From NCBI GenBank assembly GCA_037074705.1, contig CM073593.1, positions 103,873,738 through 103,937,737 on the forward strand: 64,000 nt of DNA. Direction: 5' to 3'. The notes beneath the pieces were generated by a model, which did not search any database, was not told where the DNA came from, and was given only the letters and a program-made list of their open reading frames with translations. Shown piece by piece: positions 46,421-58,434 of the stretch (position 1 is its first letter; every line of letters starts with the position of its first letter). A program made the translations under genes and the position numbers. This stretch comes from Zhengitettix transpicula. Taxonomy: Eukaryota; Arthropoda; Insecta; Orthoptera; Tetrigidae.

Positions 46421-46807
46421 TAATAGTTTATTGTTGTAAAAGAAGGAGCAGATTCCCCTTTTCAAATATAAATATCACTTTGTCCATGTTTACCTTAGTC
46501 ACTGACAGTGTTCACCATTGACGACTGTCAAACTAAACAAGTGTTCAAATTTGAAAATTAAGCTTTATAAGGTTGGTACCGTAGACACTTTGGATTTTCA
46601 AACAACAACCCGTCACAACGCCGAGTCGTGTTCTACTGTGTCTACCCTTTGTACGTGAATGTATTTATGACATTTGTGAGCCATTAACATTTTGGCCTTG
46701 AGTAAAAAATTATTTATACATACCAACATATCGACGTTTTAAATTTTATTCAATTGTATCAATAAATTAACGCGGCCAACAAACCAGAAACAATTTATAA
46801 AAAAAAT
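46421..46807. other. Unique DNA
   Basis: Nothing recognised; it may include eroded mariner ends. Confidence 0.4.
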
Positions 46808-47050
46808 TGCACAACGTTTCGTTCCTTTTTCTGGGAATCTACTTTTAGCTACACAATTATAACAAATTTGATAAAGATGAATAATAAAATAATTTCTAAA
46901 CTGCAAACAATAAATGTGATATGAAAAATATTTTAAAATAAATTTATAAAGAAAAAAATCTTTAGATATTTATAGATGCATCTAAATCAAATTTTTTACA
47001 CTTGTGCTCCAGAGGAGGTTTTAAGAATTAGGAACGAAACGTTATGGTAT
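46808..47050. repeat. Opposed hammerhead-like motifs
   Basis: Minus-strand TTCC-loop-GGAAC, GAAACGTTGTGC at 46808-46842 faces plus-strand AGGAACGAAACGTTATGG near 47030-47047. Both are flanked outward by A/T runs. The CTGA boxes are lost in both. Confidence 0.45.
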
Positions 47051-47254
47051 TTATTTTTATTTCTTAATTTTTTCAGGTACGTTTAGTCATTTATTAATGA
47101 ATGACTGATTCAGTTGGTTTCAGAAAAAATATTATAATTATATTTCAAGAAATCCCGACTAGGAATACACGTCAGTGTTTTGTTACCAAATATTCCAAAT
47201 ATACTTAAAAAAGCTTTATAACTAAAAATGTATAATGCTACAAGCTAATTTAAT

Positions 47255-47795
47255 TTTTTTTGGGGAGTAAACACGCTACATGAGGGTAATCCACATACTG
47301 GCAACTCCCCTCTTATAGCATAGGAAAGGGATTTGAAAGGGGGGATGCGGAAGGGTGGAGGAAGGTAGCCAACTGGCGGCCTCCGGGCTATGATTTAAGG
47401 ATCGTACCCGGCATTCTCCTAAAAGAAATGCAGAACAAACCCTAGAAAAACCTGCATCAGGTAGGTCGGGCATTGGGTACTTGTCCCACGCCCTTCCGAT
47501 AGCACGAAAGGAGTTTGCTATGGGGACGCAGCATTCTCTTATCCGTGCCTCAACCAATTTAGGAGGCAGCTGGCCGACTATTCTAATGGGAATAGCGAAC
47601 AACTCTTACCGTACGGCCAAGGTCTGCGACCACGGAACATGCACCTCTCAAAACAGGCCTCGGCATGTGGGAACCTTAGTTCAAAGTTCAAAAGAAACCC
47701 AGAGAGTTGTGAAGGCATCCCCAAAAGTAGCCCCCGCCAGAGCTCTCTGTGAAGGTTCACCTGCGAGAGAATCCTCTCGCAGGCTTCCTTGGCTA
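47255..47795 (-). mobile_element. SINE-A copy, full length
   Basis: Left T-run then GAGTAAACACGCTACATGAGG. Right end CCTGCGAGAGAATCCTCTCG, a perfect inverted hairpin. A short deletion removes the TAACTAGGGG block. Confidence 0.85.
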
Positions 47796-47809
47796 ATTTA
47801 ATACAAAAA

Positions 47810-48144
47810 AATGATTTTTTAGGGCAACAGGCTACATGAGGGTAACCCACGTTGAAAAACTCCCCTTTAATAGCATACGAAGGGATTTGAAAGGGGGATG
47901 CGGAAGGGTATAGGAAAGTAGCCAAGGGTTAAATAGGGCCCCGGGGCTATATTTTAAGGTTCCTACCCGGCATTCGCCTAAAGGAATGCAGGGAAAACCT
48001 TAGAAAAACCTGCATCGGGTAGGTCGGGCATTGGGTACTTGTCTCACGCCCTTCCGATAGCGGGAGAGGAGTTTGCTGTGGGGACGCAGCATTCCCTTCT
48101 CCGTGCCTCGACCAGTTTAGGAGGCAGCTGGGAATAGCGGACAA
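47810..48144 (-). mobile_element. SINE-A copy, 5' part deleted
   Basis: Follows the previous copy in the same direction after a T-run. It ends at GGCAGCTGGGAATAGCGGAC, where 15 or so bases of the GCCGACTATTCCAAT block are missing, and then stops. Confidence 0.83.
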
Positions 48145-50018
48145 AAAATTACGTATATATTTGAAATGTGTAGTAATGCAAATGAATGTTATTTTCAAAT
48201 GCATGAAAACAACTTAATTAGTTCGATAAACTTTTAATAACATAAAAATTATTTGTATGGGAAATTATTTACTCCTTTATACACCTGATGAAGTTCTACG
48301 TCGCGGTCGAAACTCTGGGGGTAATTTTTATTTTATTAAATTACTTCCAACCAATTTGTCTGTTTTCATGCATTTATGATTCTATTTGTATCACATAATT
48401 GTACTTTACGTGTTAATAAATTATTTTTAAGGTCGGAAAATGTAATTTTCCAGAGAGATGAACAAAACTATTCGCGAATATTAAATAAAAAAATAAAACT
48501 ATGGTTTATTATTCTTATTATTGTAAGAATTATAATTTAGAATCAAATTTTAGACCATTTAAAAATATTAAGAAAAAATATCTTAAGAAAGGAACCGCTT
48601 AAGTTAAATAAAGACTTAATTTAATAATATACGGCTGGGGAATTTTGTTCACATTGAGTAAACTAACTATAATGGAGATAACTTCCAATCTTCTTTACTC
48701 ATGATTTTTTTTAATTAAAAAAAATCTTTCATTCTTCAACCAGTTACATAAACTTTTGTTCTAAAGCTCTCGGAAATGTTAAACGAGCAGCAAATTAATT
48801 TTAAATGCACCGCTGCATAGGATTGTTAATTTTTAATATATTCGGGAATATTAATTTACAGATTTTGTATTATTAATTTGGATTATATTTTAATTTACAA
48901 AACCACGTTATTACATGTTTGATCGTATCAGAAATATTTCCCTCCGAATTGGCAAGCGCTTTGGCGTTACTTAATTAAATTCGCCATGGCCAATGCAAAT
49001 TTTAGCAGCCGCACAATTAAACGTCGACGACGAGGAATATTTTGTGTTTTAATTTTTTATAAATTCTGTATCGGAGCCGCTGCTTTTTGCGAAGCAGTTT
49101 CTCTCGGAATTCAGTCAATTATTTCGCGGAACGTTCTAATAGGACGGTTAGTTAGCGAAGCATGTTCTTGAGCATAATTTTAATTACATGTTAATCCCCC
49201 CCTCCCCCCCCCCCCTACACACACACACACACGGTTTTGTTGTTTTTCATTCAGTCATTAGGGCAGCTCTTGTTGTAGAATGATCAAAATGATCTCTTCG
49301 AGTGGAGCTTTTACTGCCATAATGCTCACAATGAGTAACGATTCAGAGTCTTATTCAGGGAAATTCTTGTCCTGATGATGAGCACGGTTTGTTAAGCTTT
49401 ATGGAGCTGTGCTCGGAAGGGGAGGGGGGGGGGAGAGAAAGGGAATACTACGCATGCGCGTTTCTCATTCCAGGCAGGCTACAGCTAGCCAGCAGCTTAG
49501 TTTCTAAAGCCTTCGAAATAGAAGCATAAGTACACATAGTTAAACACATAATTACTATATAATTAATTACAAAATAATTAATAATACAGGATTAGGAACA
49601 ATATGGCCAAAAAAAACCAGATCCTCACAAGAATAAAAACTGCGTACAACTTTTCTTCCAAAGATTTGAGGACCTTCCCAAGTACACGCACGGACAAGAA
49701 GCCGGTGTGCTGGAATACATCGTTGTCCAAAGATGATAGAACGAGTCATATCGTTGACTTTGCTCAAAGAGCCAGTGTCACTTTGACGTAAATTTTAATA
49801 TCAATAGATTATATTGTAATTCTTGATACATCAGGAAAATAAACGGTGTCTAATAATTAGACACGCTCCAGTAAAATTAACTTAATATTATTCGATTGTT
49901 CAACTAATATAGAAAAGTTTTTTAAAAAAATTCAAATTTTGCTGCCGTAAGTACAAAATTTAATTGAAATTGTGGGATTCAAATTAGGAATGAAAAGTTG
50001 TGACTAAAATTTAAGTTT
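48145..50018. other. Mostly AT-rich unique DNA
   Basis: A weak hammerhead-like motif at 48284-48322 (CTGATGA, AGTTC spacer, GAAACTC). 48960-49170 is more balanced and carries ATGCAAAT (48993) beside ACAATTAA, resembling conserved non-coding DNA. C-run and (CA)n at 49196-49232; G-run at 49421-49432. No gene supported. Confidence 0.4.
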
Positions 50019-51317
50019 TCAATTTTTTACTGACTGTTAAGCTCGTGTTTTCAGGTTTATTTTTGAAAAGAAATAAAGATGTCGGATTATTATAGTCGCA
50101 TATTATTTATGATGTTTTTTTTTTCCAGTTTGAATTAGTTTTTCTCATCCCCGTTTTATTTACAAACATTTAAAAGGAAAATAAATAAATAAACTTGCTG
50201 TATCTGATATTTTATTAATTTCTTTGTCAGTTAAGTTTATTTACTGCGACATTTCGTCCCCCAATTTGCGACTTCTTCAGGTTTACGTTAATTTCTAAAA
50301 AAAAATGAAATATATTCACCTTTTTTTTATAATTTAAGAACAATAATATTAATATTTTGTATATTATGCCCAGATCTTCAATTAATATTTTTCCAAAAAT
50401 TAATATTATATAAATAAATTTTGATTAAATTTCATTCCCTGGTTTTCCCTGCCTGTTGTAACCGAAATTTATAATTAAGATCTGATATACCTATTTTTTA
50501 AAGAATTAATTATCACCTGTATTTAATTTTTTAATCAAAGTTTTTCTGATTTGTGGCCAGACTATTTAGATATTGTAACATTAACGTTTGACTGATAATT
50601 ATAATTATTAATTAATGTACAACAAAGTGAGTGTAACACGGCACAGCAACATAACAGCTTAATAATAAGTACAGTAAAATTAGTACGTAATTGATTTAAT
50701 TTAAATATTTGAAAATGTAAAACGTCTGTCTTTATCGTAAAGTAATTAAATAAAAAATAGCCAATAAATAGACAAAGCAAAGTGGTAAAATAAATAGCTC
50801 TTTATAATTAAAAATTTAAAAATTATTATTTATTTATTATTATTAATAAGTGGAAATTGAAATTTGCAATTAAGTATAATACATAACGTTTCTTCCCTTT
50901 GTTTTGCTTCCCCTTCAGATATTTATTATTATAAAAATCTTTTTCTTTCCGACCACGGAAGTTAATGTAGGGTGTCTAAATTTTTTACTGTTAAATTGTT
51001 TTATTCCAATTTACCTCATATTTTAATTGTTTCTTTAATAACATACATATGTAGAGGTTCATAAGCGAAGGAAAGAAACGTTGTGTATGTTATTTAATTG
51101 TAAATGTTAATGTTTAAAACTAAATTCTGACTTTAGACCAATTTCAACTAATTGTATTAAATACAACATCACATTATTTTGTGTGTTTATTGTCTGTTTC
51201 TTTATTTAATTAGTATATTTTTAAATATTTCCCTTATCAGGTAATATTTACAGAATTATTCTTCAACGGTTGAATGAATCTTAATCTGGTTAAATTTAAA
51301 ATATAGTTTTTCGTCCC
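50019..51317 (+). repeat. Left arm of a large inverted repeat
   Basis: About 1.3 kb that matches 52598-53836 in reverse with scattered differences and small indels. It contains minus-strand GAAATGTCGCAG with CTGAAGA (50244-50281), and ACGTTTC-type motifs near 50886 and 51075. These are the same kinds of blocks seen in the Penelope-like pieces elsewhere. Confidence 0.75.
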
Positions 51318-51680
51318 AGGGTGTCTAAATTTTTTCTGTTAAATTGTTTTATACGAATTTACATAAGGTTTTAATTGTTTTTTTCAATCATATACATCTG
51401 GAGAGGTTCATAAGCGAAGGAAAGAAACGTTGTGTATGTCACTTAATTGTAAATGTGATTGTTTAAAAATAAATTATGATTTCCACTTAATTGTATTAAA
51501 TACATCACCACTTCATTTTTTTGTTTATTTTTTTATGTAATAAAATTTCTGTCTTTAACGTAAACTAATTAAATAAAAAGTACCGATAGAAATGCAAAGG
51601 AAGGTGATAAAATAAATACCTCATTTTAATTAATAATTTAAATTTTATTATTATAAAAAAATTATTATTCCTTGATTTTT
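51318..51680 (+). repeat. Direct repeat of part of the left arm
   Basis: GGTGTCTAAATTTTTTCTGT through GAAACGTTGTGTATGTCACT repeats 50979-51100, and TAATTAAATAAAAAGTACCG at 51567 parallels 50740. So the left side holds partial tandem copies before the unique centre. Confidence 0.65.
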
Positions 51681-52597
51681 AATTATGTGTTGCAGCACGC
51701 TTGCACGAGCCGCCGCTGGTAATTTGTCTATTTATTTATCTAGGGTTTTTAGTTTAAATCGGTTTAAGATGTCGCAGAGGGAACGCACGAAACGTCTTAG
51801 GGGTGACATCCGCCGCGGCTCGTATCAGGTTCAAGCAGATCAGTTCACTGGAAGGGATTACGAGGTTGACCACATTCGCAGGTCTTCCGGCTCTAATTCA
51901 GCGTCATAATGGCACGATTTTGCACAATATCGCTGCAGCTAATACATTTATTTATCAGCGTGTAATGAGGAGATTGCGGTGGCCCATCGCGCGCGCGTGT
52001 GCGCGTGTGTGTGTGTGTACGTGTATTTTGCGTCCAGGGCGTGTTGTGTTAATTATATATGTGTTGCGATGGAGCGGTGCTAATGGGTTTTCATTGATTT
52101 AACAAATTGTGGACGGCCTGGGTCTGAGGGTGATGGGGGGGGGGGCGATCTCCTCTGTCTTGCAAGTAACTCGAGGTTTCTAATTACGGTCGACGGTAAC
52201 TCGATTCCGCACAATTCCCAACAATTACACATTTCAATCTGCGGCAACGTGGGCCTGTGGAGTAGGGGACCGGGGGTGGGTGGTGGGTGGTGAACGGGCT
52301 GGGGGTGGTGGGGACGCATAAATTGAGGGGAATCGTTTTTAAATTGCTCTCTTCACGCGCCCGAGGCCAATTTGTAATGGCGGAAAAAAGAGGGGGTGGG
52401 GGGGTGAATCCAAAAAAAAATGACGCTAGCGATCACTTGCCTATTAGCATGTAACGAAATTACCCTGCGAGTTTACGGGCAGAAAGTAATTTTAATTTCT
52501 GTTCCAATCAGGTTCCATCACAGTACGATGAGCGATATTTACGTGCAACACCAAAGTTCGCACAAATATTCACGCAGCACGGAAAATAAGGGAACTC
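51681..52597. other. Unique GC-richer DNA between the inverted arms
   Basis: Distinct in composition from the AT-rich arms. Includes (GT)n at 52003-52018, a G-run at 52135-52145 and a strong G-quadruplex motif at 52265-52313. ORFs of up to 99 codons show no domain. It is probably host sequence trapped between two opposite insertions, or cargo. Confidence 0.5.
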
Positions 52598-53836
52598 GGA
52601 CGAAAAACTATATTTTAAATTTAACCAGCTTAAGAGTCATTCAACCGTTGAAGAATAATTGTGTAAATATTACCTGATAAGGGAAATATTTAAAAATATA
52701 CTAATTAAATAAAGAAACAGACAATAAACACACAAAATAAAGTGATGTTGTATTTAATACAATTAGTTGAAATTGGTCTAAAGTCAGAATTTAGTTTTAA
52801 ACATTAACATTTACAATTAAATAACATACACAACGTTTATTTCCTTCCCTTATGAACCTCTCTTGAGATGTATGTTATTAAAGAAGCAATTAAAATATGA
52901 GGTAAATTGGAATAAAACAATTTAACAGTAAAAAATTTAGACACCCTACATTAACTTCCGTGGTCGGAAAGAAAAAGATTTTTATAATAATAAACATCTG
53001 AAGGGGAAGCAAAACAAAGGGAAGAAACGTTATGTATTATACTTAATTGCAAATTTCAATTTCCACTTATTAATAATAATAAATAAATAATAATTTTTAA
53101 ATTTTTAATTATAATGAGCTATTTATTTTACCACTTTGCTTTGTCTATTTCTTGGCTATTTTTTTATTTAATTACTTTACGATAAAGACAGACGTTTTAC
53201 ATTTTCAAATATTTAAATTAAATCAATTACGTAATAATTTTACTGTTCTCATTATTAAGCTGTTATGTTGCTGTGCCGTGTTACACCCACTTTGTTGTAC
53301 ATTAATTAATAATTATAATTATCAGTCAAATGTTAATGTTACAATATCTAAATAGTCTGGCCACAAATCAGGAAAACTTTGATTAAAAAATTAAATACAT
53401 GTGATTATTAATTCTTTTTTAAAAAAAGAGTTATATCAGATCTTAATTATTAATTTCGGTTACAACAGGCAGGGAAAACCAGGGAATTAAATTTAATCAA
53501 AATATATTTATATAATATTAATTTTTAGAAAAATAATAATTGCAGATCTGGGCATAATATACAAAATATTAATATTTTGGTTCTTAAACTGTAAAAAAGA
53601 ACAAATTTTAGAAATTAATGTAATCCCGAAGAAGTCGCAAATTAGGGGACGAAATGTCGCAGTAAATAAACTTAACTAACGAAGCAATTAATAAAATATC
53701 CGATATAGCAAGTTTATTTATTTATATTTCAATTTAAATGTTTGTAAGTAAAACGGGGATGAGAGAAACTAATTCAAAATGGATAAAAAAAAATCATGAA
53801 TAATATAAATAGACAATCAGTACTAAATTGAATAAA
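52598..53836 (-). repeat. Right arm of the large inverted repeat
   Basis: The inner edge is GGACGAAAAACTATATTTTA, the complement of the left arm's TAAAATATAGTTTTTCGTCC. The 67-codon frame at 53152 is the same as one in the left arm at 50562 and is a shared-repeat ORF, not a gene. Plus-strand GACGAAATGTCGCAG lies at 53647-53661. Confidence 0.75.
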
Positions 53837-54151
53837 AATTGATCCTCTGAGAAAATTAAAGCATTAAATGTATGGAAATTACTAAAAACAATCTGCCTTC
53901 ACTTTATAAAAACTCTAAGTGTGATTCGTTGGGCTTATCAGATAAATTGGAGAGGATTGCGTACGAGCCAGTAAATAATAATATTAATAATATAATTAGG
54001 ATTATGTCAGTAGTGTAAGCGAAGTTATCATACACACACATATAATTATATATATATATATATATATATATTGTAAAATTTACTGTATTATTTAATATTT
54101 ATTGCATTAATGACTTAAAATTAATTGCCTTGGGTTCTTTAAACACAAAAG
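53837..54151. other. AT-rich DNA with (AT)n
   Basis: (AT)n run at about 54048-54070. Nothing else. Confidence 0.6.
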
Positions 54152-54394
54152 GCAAACTCTTCTCCCACTATCGGAAGGGCGTGGGACAAGTACCCAATGC
54201 CCGACCTACCTGATGCAGGTTTTTCTAGGGTTTTCCCTGCATTATTTTTAAGCGAATGCCGGGTAGGATCCTTAAACTACAGCCCGGGGGCCCTAGTTGA
54301 CCCTTGGCTACCTTCCTCTACCTTTCTGCATCCCCCCTTTCAAATCCCTTCCTATGCTATTAAAGGGGAGTTGCCCAACGTGGATTTACCTTAA
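54152..54394 (+). mobile_element. SINE-A copy, short form
   Basis: Starts AAACTCTTCTCCCACTATCG. The 3' end is GTTGCCCAACGTGGATTTAC and then an A-rich stretch, so it lacks the last CATGTAGCCTG block. Confidence 0.8.
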
Positions 54395-54755
54395 AAAATA
54401 ATTTAAAAAAATTAAAAAATACAAATTTTATAATAGTTCAAAATTGAGAAGTTAATTACAAACAAAATAGTTCCAGTTAAAAGTCTGTATAAATAAAAAA
54501 CACTTTTTCCTCAGGAAGTTAATTGACCCGGGATGCTGTAAGTATCTCCAGGATGAAAACGCTACCCCAATAAAAACCTCGTGATTTGACCTCACACTGC
54601 ATACAAAAGTAAATTGGCACACCCTTAATTTTACTGTTCTCTGTTCTTGAACAGACATACGGCAAGCAGGCAAAATCTCCACAGCTGATCAGGCACTGTC
54701 ACGGGACAGCTTCACTTCGTACTCGACAACTATCATTTCCGCTCCGATTCACTCG
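54395..54755. other. Unique DNA
   Basis: Nothing recognised. Confidence 0.5.
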
Positions 54756-55555
54756 ATTGTCGCTTCCGATTAATATCTAACCTTTTTTATTGCTATAATT
54801 AAAACGCAGAATTTTACAAATATAACTGATGCAAAATAAAGAGTTTCCAATTATAAACATAGTAAATCAGTGGCCAAACACTCAATTAAAATATTCTGAA
54901 GGAGTCAATCCGCAGATAATTACAATACAAGTGTTTGAAAACAACTTCCTTCATTCTTGTAGATTCAAAAACATTAAAAACGTTAAAAACCGATAATTAA
55001 ATCGAATTAATCCGCTATATTTTAAGGATATATATATATATATATCTTCAAATAATCATTCTACCAGATTCTGAATGGAAAATTTAAAAAAAAATATGAA
55101 AATGGTTGGGGAATTTTCCAACACCAGCTTCAATTTCGTTCCGAGTATGTCGCCACAATCGTTACAAATTAATTCTGTTTAGTGTTGCGCTTTTTCAGGA
55201 AGAATGGAAGGTTTTCACGGTTTGGAGAATAAAGTTAAATCATGATTGCTTTATTTTCGCAGTTTTTCCCAAAGCAATTCTCTCTATTGTCGCTTCCGAT
55301 TAATATCTAACCTTTATTATTACAATAATTAAAACGCAGAATTTTACAAATATAACTGATGCAAAATAAAGAGTTTCCAAATATAAACATAGCAAATAAG
55401 TGGCCAAACACTCAATTAAAATATTCTGAAGGAGTCAATCCGCAGATAATTACAATACAAGTGTTTGAAAACAACTTCCTTCATTCTTGTAGATTCAAAA
55501 ACATTAAAAACGTTAAAAACCGATAATTAAATCGAATTGATCCGCTATTTTTTAA

Positions 55556-55603
<48 letters not shown>

Positions 55604-55826
55604 TCAAATAATCATTCTACCAGATTCTGAATGAAAAATTTTAAAAAAATATGAAAATTGTTGGGGAATTTTCCAACACCAGCTTCAATTTCGTTCCGCG
55701 TATGTCGCCACAATCGTTACAAATTAATTCTGTTTAGTGTTGCGCTTTTCCAGGAAGAATGGAAGGTTTTCACGGTTTGGAGAATAAAGTTAAATCATGA
55801 TTGCTTTATTTTCGCAGTTTTTCCCA
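54756..55826 (+). repeat. Tandem duplication, 530-bp unit
   Basis: Unit 1 is 54756-55285 and unit 2 is 55286-55826. Both start ATTGTCGCTTCCGATTAATA and end CGCAGTTTTTCCCAA. They differ mainly in the (AT)n run, which is short in unit 1 (55029-55045) and about 42 bases in unit 2 (55559-55600). The starting block also occurs in the duplicated units at 9971-10835. Confidence 0.8.
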
Positions 55827-56764
55827 AGCACACTGGGACCAGTATCCGGATGATGAGGTACGTAAATTTTACATTCGGCCGGAATAAAAGAATTATCGAA
55901 TCGAATCAAGTTAATAAGCTCAAACAGGGACGCTGAAAGTGCGAGGAATTTATAAATGAGGCGGGTCTCGTCATTATTAACGGCAGTAAAATCGCCCGGA
56001 CACACAACGAAGCCGCAGCTGATTTTTTAATGACTCTGTAATGATAATGGAGCCACATCGAAGTAGAGGGAATTAGCCTGGAATACAATAATTATCTCTC
56101 CAACGTGCATGATTTAGGACGCGCTGACGCGAAACCAGATCCTGCGTTGCAATGTTTAGCGATCGGAATAAATTTGGTAGAGAGGGCGGTGGGAAGAAAA
56201 GCTTGTGTGAAAGATTCACGAATCATGCGCCATGGAGCACGAGTTCTGGTACTCTTGTAGGCGGAAAGCACAGAACTTTGAGGAATACGGCGGACTTAAG
56301 AAAGAAAAATATATATATTCTGGAGACCCCTACGCTGATTGGTGCATACCTCGATCCTGTTTATCCTCAAGGGTTCAAACAGAACTCCGATTACCTGGTA
56401 ATAACGAATCCGTATTTATCCGTCGGATGTCGCTCGTTACACATTTTTAAATGATCGCAATGTGTCCAGTGAGACTTGCGTTATCGATCACGAATATCAC
56501 TAGGGTAATGCATTAACTACTGCGGAGTGGACTCGAGAGAACGACTTGATGTTGACTGCGCAAGCGCCAGTGGGAAAAAAGAATTGATTTATTCCTGCTC
56601 CTGGAATTGAAATTAAAAATACAATATGTAATTAATTATAATGGTGTTCTTGTAAAATATCTTAATAATTTATATGCCTAGATATTAATAGTATTATTAA
56701 TCATTTTAATTATATAAGGTATTTAAATATTGCAATAAGTAAGTAAAGGGACCGTAAATATAAA
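55827..56764. other. Repeat-poor balanced-composition block
   Basis: Overlapping frames at 56152-56454 (100 codons) and 56232-56450 (72 codons) have no recognised domain, so neither is called. 55840-56100, with TAATGATAATGG and TTTATAAATGAG, looks like conserved non-coding sequence. Confidence 0.35.
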
Positions 56765-57010
56765 TCTTATTAATAAAAATGAGTGTATGTATGTATGTAT
56801 GTATGTATATTTGTATGTTCCTTATACAAATCTACACTGGTGGAGCAAATTTCACCAAATTTCGAACACGTGTTCTTTGCGACCAGGAAACAAACACAAT
56901 CGGGGTTAGACGAGTCTACCATCCCCAGAAGTGGGGTAGGACGGGGGTGGAAATATTTAAACATGCTAAAACAGTCGATATTTCAGTCGGCTAAATATTT
57001 TTAGGGTCTA
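56765..57010 (+). mobile_element. Helitron-like element, 3' truncated
   Basis: Starts TCTTATTAATAAAAATGAG directly after an A, then a TATG repeat run, then the CACCAAATTTCG and AACATGCTAAAACAG blocks shared with 29897-30345. It ends near GTCTAAGATATTGATAG. Confidence 0.65.
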
Positions 57011-57178
57011 AGATATTGATAGTCATTCCGCTTAAAAATATTTGATTTGCAGAAAAGTAAATAAAATTAAGCAAATAGTTTTTAATTTAAATAAAAATTA
57101 ATTCTTTTATTTCGAAAATTATTAAATTAAGTACCACATTATTAATTTAATATAATTTTATTTTATATATATATATGC
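57011..57178. other. AT-rich spacer between Helitron-like copies
   Basis: Includes a short (AT)n run at 57165-57175. Confidence 0.5.
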
Positions 57179-57540
57179 TTGTGTTTATGTTCCTTATACA
57201 AATCTACACCGGTGGAGAAAATTTCACCAAATTTCGTACACGTGTTCTTTGCGACCAGGAAACAATTACTGTTGGGATGAGACGCGTCTACCACCCCCTA
57301 GGAGCAGGGGTGGAAATATTCAAACATGTTAAAACAGCCGAGATTTGAGTCTGATAAATATATTTAGGGTTCATAGAGATTGACAGTGTTTCTACCTATG
57401 ATATCTGACTAAAATCCCAACCCCTTACATCATGAGAACGGAGCACCATTAGGTGTTGGGGGTGGACGCGCGTTACAAGAAAATAACGCTAATACAATCG
57501 AGATAGGAGTCAAATACAGTTTTATGGATGTAGCTGAGTT
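57179..57540 (+). mobile_element. Helitron-like element, both ends eroded
   Basis: Carries CTTATACAAATCTACACCGG, CCAAATTTCGTACACGTGTT and the later AAATAACGCTAATAC segment that precedes the 3' end in 29897-30345. The terminal GC-rich hairpin and CTAG are missing. Confidence 0.6.
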
Positions 57541-57565
57541 TAATGATAACATTCAATTGGCCATT

Positions 57566-58010
57566 TAATGGCGGAATGGTAGAGGAAGGTAGCAAAGGGT
57601 TAACTGGGGGCCCCCGGGCTATATTTTAAGGATCCTACCCGGCATTCGTCTAAAGAAATGCAGGGAAAACCCTAGAAAAACCTGCATCAGGTAGGTCGGG
57701 CATTGGGTACTTGTCCCACGCCCTTCCGATAGCGGGAGAGGAGTTAGCTGTGGGGACGCAGCATTCCCTTCTCCGTGCCTCGACCAGTTTAGGAGGCAGC
57801 TGGCCGACTATTTCAATGGGAATAGCGGACAACTCTTACCGTATGCCCAAGGTCTGCGACCCCGGAACATACACCTCTCAAAACAGGCCGAGGTGCCTCG
57901 GTTTGTGAGAACCGCCAAAGGTAGCCCCTTCGTATCTCTCCTACAAGGTTCTGCCTGCGAGAGGAAATCCTACGCAAGTATTGCCTGCGAGAGAATAGCC
58001 CTCTCAGCCT
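57566..58010 (-). mobile_element. SINE-A copy, 3' truncated
   Basis: The left edge is inside the element at GGTAGAGGAAGGTAGC. The right end holds several CTGCGAGAG hairpin units. A 20-base block with AACGGAGAGGAAAAGG is deleted near 57912. Confidence 0.83.
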
Positions 58011-58052
58011 TCTTGTCCAACGCGGATTTTTTTCTGACCAGGTCTTTTAAAT

Positions 58053-58320
58053 GACTGTAGGAGAAAATAGATGAACGTTCCGTTACTACGGCAAGGAGAG
58101 AAATAAAATAGGAGTAGTGTCGCTGACTTAGTGGCGTGTGCTGTACGATGTTAGTGAATTATTCAATTAGGTGCTACTAATACTGAATGTATATGTTCAC
58201 TAACATCGTACTGCACGCGCCACTAAGTCAGCGACACTACTCCTATTTTATTTCTCTCGTTGCCGTAGTAACGCAGCGTTCATCTCTGCCCTGTGTGCAT
58301 TCTCTTTGCTCCTACAGACT
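58053..58320. mobile_element. Long hairpin element (MITE-like)
   Basis: The arms 58070-58158 and 58196-58282 are reverse complements with only a few mismatches (shared core GTCGCTGACTTAGTGGCG). The loop is about 37 bases. Outer ends ACTGTAGGAG and CTCCTACAGA extend the match after an unequal gap. No ORF. Target-site duplication not clear. Confidence 0.75.
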
Positions 58321-58434
58321 GAGAATATAATTTAATATGAATTCACACTATATTCGCAAACATGGATTATCAGCTTGTGGTTTAATCTTTTCCTTTATCG
58401 ATTTATTTACAGCCACATCAGCAGCGGCTCTGTG

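Noticed and set aside
50562..53355. Matching 72- and 67-codon ORFs on opposite strands
   Set aside because: They are the same segment of the inverted-repeat arms; conservation is due to duplication and not to coding.
56152..56454. Overlapping 100- and 72-codon frames
   Set aside because: Two frames compete over the same bases and neither shows a domain or splice signal.
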